The notes below the pieces were generated by a model, which did no database searches, was not told the origin of the DNA, and saw only the letters and a list, made by a program, of their open reading frames with translations. Made by a program: the position numbers and the translations under genes. 64,000 bases of DNA, taken from assembly GCA_023443865.1 (NCBI GenBank), contig JAEZST010000011.1, positions 248,001-312,000 of the forward strand, written 5' to 3'. This document shows, piece after piece, positions 58,395 to 64,000 of this stretch (position 1 is the stretch's first letter; every line of letters starts with the position of its first letter). Source of the stretch: Spirochaetota bacterium (lineage in GTDB: Bacteria; Spirochaetota; Spirochaetia; Treponematales; Treponemataceae).

Positions 58395-59095
58395 TGGCGA
58401 CCATTCTTGAAACCCGCGGACTGAAGAAGAACTATTTTACCAAACCCGCGCTCCGCGGCGTGGACCTGAAAATCGAGAGCGGGCGCATTCTCGGCCTCAT
58501 GGGGCCGAACGGTTCGGGCAAGACCACCCTCTTGAAGATACTCGCGGGCCTGCAAAAGCCCTCGGGCGGCGGCTTTTCCGTGGACGGCGTACCCGGCGGG
58601 CATCGAACGAAGGAATTGGTTTCCTTCCTGGCGGACCGCAACACCCTCTACGACTGGATGCGGGCGTCGGACGCGATCGGCTTTTACGCCGACTTTTTCC
58701 CGGACTTTGACCGGGCCAAGGCCATGGACATGCTTTCCTTCATGAAGCTCTCGCCGGAGACCCGGGTGAAGGAAATGTCCAAGGGCATGATAGAAAAACT
58801 GAACCTGACCCTCGCTTTTTCCCGCAGGGCCCGGCTTTTTATCCTAGACGAGCCGTTGGGAGGCGTGGACCCGGTGGCCCGGGAGCGGATCGTTTCGACG
58901 ATCATCAAGACCTGGACCGAGGATTCGGCCATCGTGATCAGCACCCACCTCGTGAACGACGTGGAGCGGCTTTTTAACGACGTGGCGTTCATAGACGACG
59001 GGGAGATCCTCCTCTCGGGCGACGCCGAAACCCTGCGCAGCGAGCGGGGTAAGTCGATCGACCAGCTCTATATCGAGATATTCTCCGACCGGTAA
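58394..59095 (+). CDS. ABC transporter ATP-binding protein (YtrB type)
   Basis: A 233-residue ATPase. Walker A is GPNGSGKTT, Q-loop region VSFLADRNTLYDWM, the signature is the divergent MSKGMIEKL usual in YtrB-like proteins, Walker B LFILDEPLGGVDP and switch His VISTHL. The ATG overlaps the GntR stop codon by one nt (TGATG). It pairs with the permease 14 nt downstream. Such two-gene pumps are induced by lipid II-binding antibiotics or other envelope stress in Bacillus; that role here is inference. Confidence 0.92.
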   Translation: MATILETRGLKKNYFTKPALRGVDLKIESGRILGLMGPNGSGKTTLLKILAGLQKPSGGGFSVDGVPGGHRTKELVSFLADRNTLYDWMRASDAIGFYADFFPDFDRAKAMDMLSFMKLSPETRVKEMSKGMIEKLNLTLAFSRRARLFILDEPLGGVDPVARERIVSTIIKTWTEDSAIVISTHLVNDVERLFNDVAFIDDGEILLSGDAETLRSERGKSIDQLYIEIFSDR

Positions 59096-59109
59096 GGGAG
59101 GCACAGAGA

Positions 59110-59961
59110 ATGCTAGAAGTAATCAAATATCAGCTGAAGAACCGGAAAAACACGATCCTGTTCGTTCTTTCCGTGTTCGGCGCCCTGAATCTGATCGCCT
59201 GGGGGCTTGAGGCCTTTAAGATTCTCCAGGGCGATACCCTCCATATTACGGCGGTGGGTTTTTGGATACCCCTGGCGATGGCCGCGCAGACCGTTACCAC
59301 CGTCGTCATGTTTTTCCTGTGCTCCTCGGGCCACGCGAAATCGCTCCTGTACAAGGACACGAGCTACCTGTGGCTGAGCGTTCCGAGGCGGGGCTGGGAA
59401 ATATTGGGCGGCCGTTTTATCGCCGGCGCCGTCGAATTTCTCGCCTACGCCGTCCCGGTAGCGGTTTTCATGAGTATCCACGGCGCCATGGCCGGTTGGG
59501 CCTCCGGGGCGGCAGGCGGCGGCATGGGCTTTTTCGGAGCGCTAGGCTATATGTACCGGCAGGTTTTCGTCGTGAACTTCGTGCCCCTCGTCCAGATTAC
59601 CCTGATCGGCCTTTTGGCCTTCATGACTTCGGGCTTTATCCTGACGTTCGCCATCGTCGCCTCGCGTTCCTTCGTGCGGAACCGGGGAGCGGCGACCGCG
59701 GCCTCAATCGCCCTGTTCGTGCTGGTCTCGAACTGGACCATGCGGCTCGGAACCCTGGCCAGCGAGCGGTTGGGATGGGTATTCCCGATCCGATTGAGCC
59801 TTGAGGGGCCGATGCTCCGGAGCGGCAACCTGACCGTGAACGGTTCGCCCCTGACGAATACGGTCGACGTGCCCATCGCGGCCCTCCTTTTAATGGCCGT
59901 TCTCGCGGGCGCCCTATTCGCCGCGGCCTCGTGGCTGATGGAAAAGAAAGTGGAGGTCTGA
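59110..59961 (+). CDS. ABC transporter permease of the GntR-linked operon
   Basis: A 283-residue protein with six membrane helices (about 15-35, 55-75, 110-130, 155-175, 195-215, 255-275), the ABC-2/YtrC-like plan. There is no EAA loop. GGGAGG precedes the ATG at 59110. It has no further sequence motif, so its role rests on the ATPase and regulator before it. Confidence 0.82.
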   Translation: MLEVIKYQLKNRKNTILFVLSVFGALNLIAWGLEAFKILQGDTLHITAVGFWIPLAMAAQTVTTVVMFFLCSSGHAKSLLYKDTSYLWLSVPRRGWEILGGRFIAGAVEFLAYAVPVAVFMSIHGAMAGWASGAAGGGMGFFGALGYMYRQVFVVNFVPLVQITLIGLLAFMTSGFILTFAIVASRSFVRNRGAATAASIALFVLVSNWTMRLGTLASERLGWVFPIRLSLEGPMLRSGNLTVNGSPLTNTVDVPIAALLLMAVLAGALFAAASWLMEKKVEV

Positions 59962-60007
59962 CGGGCGTAAGGGGCGCGGCGGGCGCGAAAGGCGCGGCGG
60001 CGCGGGC

Positions 60008-60058
60008 AAAAAAAAGGTTCCGGAAGAATGGCTCTCTCGAAGCCATTTTCCCGGAACC
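60008..60058 (-). terminator. Strong intrinsic terminator of trxA
   Basis: On the minus strand GGTTCCGG (arm 60051-60058 region) pairs with CCGGAACC (60016-60023), with an inner AATGGCT/AGCCATT stem, followed by eight T. It begins about 20 nt after the trxA stop codon. Confidence 0.9.
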
Positions 60059-60077
60059 CTTCGCGAAACGCCGAGCG

Positions 60078-60395
60078 TTACAGGTGGCGCTCGATCATTT
60101 CCTTGATGCGTTCCTTGCTCATGAAGCCCACGGCGCGGTCGACGGGCTCGCCCTTCTTGAAGACGATCATGGTGGGAATGCTGGAAACCCCGAATTTCAC
60201 CGCGAGGTCCTGTTCGTCGTCCACGTTGAGCTTGGCGACCACGGCCTTGCCGGAAACCTCGGGCTCCAGCTGCTCGAGAACGGGACCGAGCATCTTGCAC
60301 GGGCCGCACCAGGGCGCCCAAAAGTCGACGAGTACGGGAACGTCCTGATTGATTACCTTATCGAAACTGCCCGCGTTGGTATGAAGAACAGCCAT
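60078..60395 (-). CDS. trxA: Thioredoxin
   Basis: A 105-residue thiol reductase of the cytoplasm. The active site is WAPWCGPCKM (Cys30, Cys33), preceded by PVLVDFWA and followed by the cis-Pro loop SSIPTMIVF. The length is that of classical TrxA. GGAGG lies eight nt before the ATG at 60395 and a strong terminator follows. A TATACT hexamer (60437-60442 on the plus strand as AGTATA) may be its -10 element. It is monocistronic. Confidence 0.95.
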   Translation of the reverse strand: MAVLHTNAGSFDKVINQDVPVLVDFWAPWCGPCKMLGPVLEQLEPEVSGKAVVAKLNVDDEQDLAVKFGVSSIPTMIVFKKGEPVDRAVGFMSKERIKEMIERHL

Positions 60396-60475
60396 TGTTA
60401 GCCTCCTGCTTAATCTGGTTTACGATTCTATACCTAGAGTATACGAAAAAAAACCGATCGGGTGGAGTAACTTAA

Positions 60476-61231
60476 TCACAAATTGGCCAGTTCGTACAAA
60501 AACAGGGTCGCCGCCTGGGCCACGTTCAGGCTCTCCACGTCGCCGGTGCCGGGAATGCGCACCAGGTGGTCGCAGGAAGCCTTAACCTCGGCCGAGAGAC
60601 CGGTTTCCTCGTTTCCCATAACGACGAGGACGCCTTCACCCTTTTCGACGAGGTTTCGAAGGTCCGAGAGCCGGTTGCGGGCCCGGTGGTCCGCGCCGAC
60701 CCTGGTCATTTTCCCGGCGGCCGCGGATACGAGCCAGGAGGCGGAGGAAACCTTCCAGATTTCCACGAACTCCATGCCGCCCTCGGCGACCCGCCAGGAG
60801 CTGGTACTCACGTCGGCCTGTTCGTCGTCCTCGCCGATCACGATTTTCGATACGCCGAAAAAGGCGGCGCTGCGGACGATGGCGCCCAGATTGTTCGCGT
60901 TGCCGACCCGGTCCAGGGCGAGCACCCGCTCGCCCGAACGGAACCATTCGGAGAGGGTCGGCAGGTCGAGCCGGGGAATTTCCGGCTCGGCGATCATGGC
61001 GACTACGCCCTGATGGTGCACGCTCTGGCTCAGCTTTTCGAGCTCCGCCGGGGATTCGACCACCCGGTAAATCTTTCGCTCGGAAGCCATGGCCTTGCAC
61101 AGGGCGCCGAAATGGCGGGCGCGGTCCTGGGTAAAAAAGAGGCGCTGAATGCGTTCCGGATGCCGCTCGGCGAGGGCCTTCACCGCGGCGAAACCGCATA
61201 CCGCGAGCTCGCGGCGCTGTTTGTTCTTCAT
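60476..61231 (-). CDS. SpoU/TrmH-family RNA 2'-O-methyltransferase
   Basis: A 251-residue methyltransferase with the SPOUT knot. Motif 1 is GNANNLGAIVRSAAFFG, motif 2 VVMGNEETGLS and motif 3 IPGTGDVESLNVAQAATLFLYEL, with the catalytic Arg in motif 1. The N-terminal half (about 1-100) is a substrate-binding domain of the type in RlmB/TrmH proteins. The exact RNA target is open. The ATG at 61231 has TGC-TACAAT six nt upstream and no Shine-Dalgarno sequence, so the mRNA may be leaderless. Confidence 0.9.
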   Translation of the reverse strand: MKNKQRRELAVCGFAAVKALAERHPERIQRLFFTQDRARHFGALCKAMASERKIYRVVESPAELEKLSQSVHHQGVVAMIAEPEIPRLDLPTLSEWFRSGERVLALDRVGNANNLGAIVRSAAFFGVSKIVIGEDDEQADVSTSSWRVAEGGMEFVEIWKVSSASWLVSAAAGKMTRVGADHRARNRLSDLRNLVEKGEGVLVVMGNEETGLSAEVKASCDHLVRIPGTGDVESLNVAQAATLFLYELANL

Positions 61232-61237
61232 AGGGGT

Positions 61238-61246
61238 ATTGTAGCA
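61238..61246 (-). promoter_or_regulatory. Extended -10 six nt upstream of the SpoU methyltransferase ATG
   Basis: TGC plus TACAAT on the minus strand (hexamer at 61238-61243), then six nt and ATG. No clear -35 is present, so the TGC extension would have to compensate. Confidence 0.5.
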
Positions 61247-61298
61247 GAAATGCCGCGAAAATTCTCTTGACCGCGCCGATGGCTTTCAGTATCTTTCC

Positions 61299-61341
61299 GT
61301 TACCGACCGTTCGGTAACAAAAATTACCGACCAGACGGTAA
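61299..61341. promoter_or_regulatory. Two TetR-type operators in front of the tandem TetR gene
   Basis: GTTACCGACCGTTCGGTAAC (61299-61318) has perfect eight-bp arms, and TTACCGACCAGACGGTAA (61324-61341) six-bp arms. Their centres are 24 bp apart. A third, shorter palindrome CCGACCGTCGG lies at 61350-61360. Half-site TTACCGACC is the same as in the dispersed repeats. Confidence 0.75.
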
Positions 61342-61393
61342 CACAAAAACCGACCGTCGGGGTTATAAGTTGAACGCGAATGGATAAGGAAGC

Positions 61394-62569
61394 ATGAGGG
61401 AAAAAAGTACAAGACGAGAGGAAATTATCGCGGCCGCCTTTGCCCTCACCGGCGAATTTTCGGCATGGACACTCGCGGAAGCCGCGGAGCGGGTAGGCGT
61501 GTCAAAACCCGCGCTCTATCGGCACTTCAAGAACAAGGAAGACATAGAGGACGCCATGGAGCGTTACTTTATAGAATCCCTTATCGAGGCGTTCGACCGC
61601 TCCGAGGGGACGCCGAGGGCGTTGCGCGAAAGCCTCCGGGCCTTTTTCCGGGATAACCCGGGCTTCCTCGAGTTTTTCGTTTCCCGCGTGTTTTCCTGCG
61701 TTAATTTCGAGGAGCGCACGTATCGGCGTTTGCTCGAACGGTCCGTAAGGGTCGCGGCGTTTCACCGGTACGCCGAGGGTTTAGACGGCGGCGCGCGGGA
61801 CAGATTGAGCGCGGAAATACTGAAGAGCGCCGTATCGGTCATTCTCGCGAGCGTGCGGGAACCGGGAATCGAGCCGTTGCAGCGGGAACTGTTGGAGGCC
61901 CTGGAACTCGGCTTTCCCCGGCTCCGCGTTCCCGGCCCGGAACGGATGGCGGCGCTTGACGCGGCGGCGGCCTTGGCCCCGGAGGAAGTGGCCCGGGAAA
62001 ACCGGCTTTTCTCGGCGATAGCGGCCAGCGTACGGGAACACGGCTTCGCGGGCACCACGACGGAACGTATTGCGGAAAAGATGGGGGTCACGAAAAGTTC
62101 CCTCTACTTTTACTATCCAACGAAGGAAGCCATGTTCGAGGAGCTCATTCGCGCGGAGCACGAAACCATGCTCGCGCTTTGGTCTCCCCGGATTCGGCTC
62201 GGAAAGACCCTCGCCGAGCAACTGTACGCCCTCATGATGGTCCAGACGAATTATCTCTTGCTTCGTCCCGACGTCATGCCGGTATTCAACTGGATACGCT
62301 TCGAGACGGTACGGGACAACCACCGCCCGAATTCGCCGGAGCGGGACGAAATTCCGCCCCTGGAGGGAATCCTGATCGGCGACCAGTTCGACGGGGACGG
62401 CGAGGAGTCGCGGAAAAGGGCGTTCAGCCTGATAAAGTGGGCGTCGATTATGGCTATCAGCGTGGCGCTGAACGGGGTGAAGAACGCCGACGGGCCCGAA
62501 CGGATACGGAACAACGCGCGCCTCGTGTACCGGAGCATGCTCCTGGGCGACAAGGCGCTGAACGAATAA
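61394..62569 (+). CDS. Tandem TetR-family regulator (two TetR modules fused)
   Basis: A 391-residue protein of two TetR-like repressors in a row. Module 1 (about 1-190) begins RREEIIAAAFALTGE with the helix-turn-helix TLAEAAERVGVSKPALYRHFKNKEDI; module 2 (about 195-391) begins ENRLFSAIAASVREHGF with TTERIAEKMGVTKSSLYFYYPTKEAMFEEL. Each has its own ligand/dimer domain. Ordinary TetR proteins are about 200 residues and dimerise, so this may act as an internal pseudo-dimer or bind two operators. AAGGAAG precedes the ATG. It controls the TolC-type gene 27 nt downstream and probably the following efflux genes. Confidence 0.9.
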   Translation: MREKSTRREEIIAAAFALTGEFSAWTLAEAAERVGVSKPALYRHFKNKEDIEDAMERYFIESLIEAFDRSEGTPRALRESLRAFFRDNPGFLEFFVSRVFSCVNFEERTYRRLLERSVRVAAFHRYAEGLDGGARDRLSAEILKSAVSVILASVREPGIEPLQRELLEALELGFPRLRVPGPERMAALDAAAALAPEEVARENRLFSAIAASVREHGFAGTTTERIAEKMGVTKSSLYFYYPTKEAMFEELIRAEHETMLALWSPRIRLGKTLAEQLYALMMVQTNYLLLRPDVMPVFNWIRFETVRDNHRPNSPERDEIPPLEGILIGDQFDGDGEESRKRAFSLIKWASIMAISVALNGVKNADGPERIRNNARLVYRSMLLGDKALNE

Positions 62570-62596
62570 AACAGGATGCGGTTTCAAGGAGAACGT

Positions 62597-63979
62597 ATGA
62601 AAAAAATCAAGAAGATCGCCAGGGTTTCCCTGGGAATATGGCTCGTCTTCGGCGCGGGGGCGGCCCTGTCCGGCGAAGAGGCAAAACCAATGACGCTTAC
62701 CGTGGACCAGGCCGTGGACCTTGCCCTCGAGAATAATATCCAACTGACCTCGGCGGGCATTGACCTGCGGATGAAGAAGCGCGACGCCGACTTCGCGTGG
62801 AACTCCTTCCTCCCGTCGGTCCAGGCCACGGGGACCCTGTTCCGCTCGAACATGAGCGAAATGACGGTCAATAACTACCAGGTCGTGATGGGCTCCTACG
62901 TGGTGCCCGTTCCCATGACGGTGGAACTTGAGGAAAAGGACCGCTGGCGGGCCATGGCCGGCCTCTCGGCGACCCTTAACCTGAACATCGCGCTCTTCGA
63001 CGGCCTCAAGGCGACCCGACAGGGCTACGAGGCGGGCGAGATTTCCTGGCTTCAGGCGAAACAGCAAACCGAGCAGAACGTTAAAAAGGCCTTCTACGGC
63101 ATCCTCATCCAGGAGGAAGCCCTTCGCCTCGCCAAGGAAAAGCTGGCCACCAGCGAAGAGCGGCTCCGCCAGGCCCAAACGAATTTCAGGAACGGCCTCG
63201 TGCCGGAACTGGCCTACCTCCAGGCCCAGCTCGGCGTGGAAACCCAAAAGCCCTCGATTAAGGAAAGCGAGCTGGGGCTCACGCAAAACAAGGCCATGTT
63301 CGTCTTCCTCATCGGCTTGCCCATCGGGACCGAGGTGGAGCTCTCCGGATCGATCAACCCGTCAATCAGCGACCTCGACGCGGACGAACTCGTGAAGAAT
63401 CACCTCGCGGACCGACTGGACCTGCAAGCCCTCCGGAAGAATACCGAGCTGCTGAAAACCCAGGTGCGGGCGACCAAATTCCAGCTCTATACCCCGAGCC
63501 TTTCCCTGAGCCAGAGCTTCTCCCCCGCCCTTTCGGCCATCGACGCCGACTGGCTGAACGCGGACAATTGGACCGATTCTTCCGGCGGTTTCAGCGCCAC
63601 CCTCGCCTTCAACCTGACCAACGCGCTTCCCTTCTCCGCGCAGGGGCAAAACCTCCGGGACCTGAAGGATAGCGTCGCGAAGCTCGAACTCACCTGGAAA
63701 CAGGCGGCGGATAACGCCGAACTGGAAATCAGGAACCTGGTTCGCAAGCTGGAGAAGTCCAGCGCGTCGATCGAGGCCATGAACCTCAACGTGAAAATCG
63801 CCCAAAAGGCCTACTCGCTGAGCGAGCAGGGCTACCGGGCCGGTACCGTGGAATGGCTCGACCTGAAAGACGCGGAAAACACCCTCATGCAGGCCCAACT
63901 CGGCTTGCTGAGCGAGGAGTTCACCTACCTCTCCACGCGGCTCGATCTCGAGGCCGCCATCAACGCAAAACTCGACTAA
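62597..63979 (+). CDS. TolC-family outer-membrane efflux protein
   Basis: A 460-residue exported protein with signal sequence (core at about 10-28). The two halves each hold a helical OEP repeat: TLTVDQAVDLALENNIQL with a long coiled coil (QAQTNFRNGLVPELAYLQAQLGVETQKP), and the second with LTWKQAADNAELEIRNLVRKLEKSS and YRAGTVEWLDLKDAENTLMQAQL (names for location). This is the TolC plan: a trimeric channel that exports substrate across the outer membrane with an inner-membrane pump. AAGGAG precedes the ATG at 62597. The next gene starts 15 nt after its stop codon. Confidence 0.93.
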   Translation: MKKIKKIARVSLGIWLVFGAGAALSGEEAKPMTLTVDQAVDLALENNIQLTSAGIDLRMKKRDADFAWNSFLPSVQATGTLFRSNMSEMTVNNYQVVMGSYVVPVPMTVELEEKDRWRAMAGLSATLNLNIALFDGLKATRQGYEAGEISWLQAKQQTEQNVKKAFYGILIQEEALRLAKEKLATSEERLRQAQTNFRNGLVPELAYLQAQLGVETQKPSIKESELGLTQNKAMFVFLIGLPIGTEVELSGSINPSISDLDADELVKNHLADRLDLQALRKNTELLKTQVRATKFQLYTPSLSLSQSFSPALSAIDADWLNADNWTDSSGGFSATLAFNLTNALPFSAQGQNLRDLKDSVAKLELTWKQAADNAELEIRNLVRKLEKSSASIEAMNLNVKIAQKAYSLSEQGYRAGTVEWLDLKDAENTLMQAQLGLLSEEFTYLSTRLDLEAAINAKLD

Positions 63980-63994
63980 AAGAAGGAGCGATAC

Positions 63995-64000
63995 ATGAAA
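63995..64000 (+). CDS. Start of next gene, cut by window edge
   Basis: An ATG at 63995 follows GAAGGAG by seven nt, directly after the TolC stop codon; only Met-Lys is visible. By analogy with TetR-TolC operons a periplasmic adaptor (membrane fusion protein) is the most likely product, but nothing of its sequence can be seen. Confidence 0.45.

Noticed and set aside
61781..63286. A 501-codon open frame on the minus strand across tetR and tolC
   Set aside because: Crosses two well-supported genes and their start signals on the opposite strand.
1..64000. tRNA, rRNA or prophage genes and insertion sequences
   Set aside because: No cloverleaf, CCA-ended tRNA-like sequence, rRNA segment, transposase, integrase or phage structural gene was seen by eye. 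A tRNA scan would be needed to exclude a single missed tRNA.

Overview
The window is a gene-dense, high-GC (roughly 60-65% by eye) bacterial chromosome segment with about 50 protein genes and no rRNA or tRNA gene that I can find. I infer a free-living or gut spirochaete (Spirochaetota). The supporting signs are a substrate-binding protein whose export signal ends in AFAGGGKE, as in Treponema and Sphaerochaeta proteins, a BMP/TmpC-type nucleoside lipoprotein, a dCache chemoreceptor, class III adenylate cyclase and GGDEF signalling, and an outer membrane (TolC, a beta-barrel, LolA-like and OmpA domains). No marker gene proves this assignment.

Layout. 1-5070: proS (cut by the window edge), an FAD/NAD oxidoreductase, an unknown protein, a Cys-rich DUF3795 protein and a diguanylate cyclase. 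5138-10830: a five-gene peptide ABC importer on the minus strand behind a consensus promoter. 11032-15032: a chemoreceptor, an RlmM-like rRNA methyltransferase and an alpha/beta hydrolase. 15138-20662: a five-gene envelope operon (two FtsX/LolC-type permeases, a LolA-like periplasmic carrier, a LolD-type ATPase and a beta-barrel). 20804-24297: a heterodimeric ABC exporter. 24558-29646: an XpaC - TelA - SBP/OmpA fusion - VWA lipoprotein operon followed by a glutamine amidotransferase. 29961-31706: an ECF sigma factor with a small membrane partner, then an acetate transporter. 31942-44618: an acidic-polysaccharide utilisation locus with two heparinase II/III proteins, a GH88 hydrolase, a sugar ABC importer, a histidine kinase/AraC response-regulator pair and an F5/8C-like protein. 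44958-49685: an MFS transporter, a repeat lipoprotein and an adenylate cyclase. 49720-55146: a purine operon, xpt followed by a nucleoside ABC importer. 55334-61231: small enzymes, a GntR/YtrA-type ABC operon, thioredoxin and a SpoU methyltransferase. 61394-64000: a tandem TetR regulator, TolC and the start of the next gene.

Three things cut across the gene list. (1) A family of palindromic repeats with the core TTACCGACCGGTAGGTAA occurs in four intergenic regions, as 73-nt paired elements and as a 44-nt-period array. The core closely resembles the operators in front of the tandem TetR gene. (2) Seven genes have a -10-like hexamer only 5-7 nt upstream of the start codon, which suggests leaderless mRNAs. 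(3) The intergenic region between the divergent sugar importer and its two-component system holds four related sites arranged as two direct repeats of 21-bp period, as expected for an AraC-type regulator.

The strongest candidates for an undescribed system are the XpaC-TelA-SBP/OmpA-VWA operon, whose SBP has no transporter partner, and the five-gene Lol-like envelope operon.
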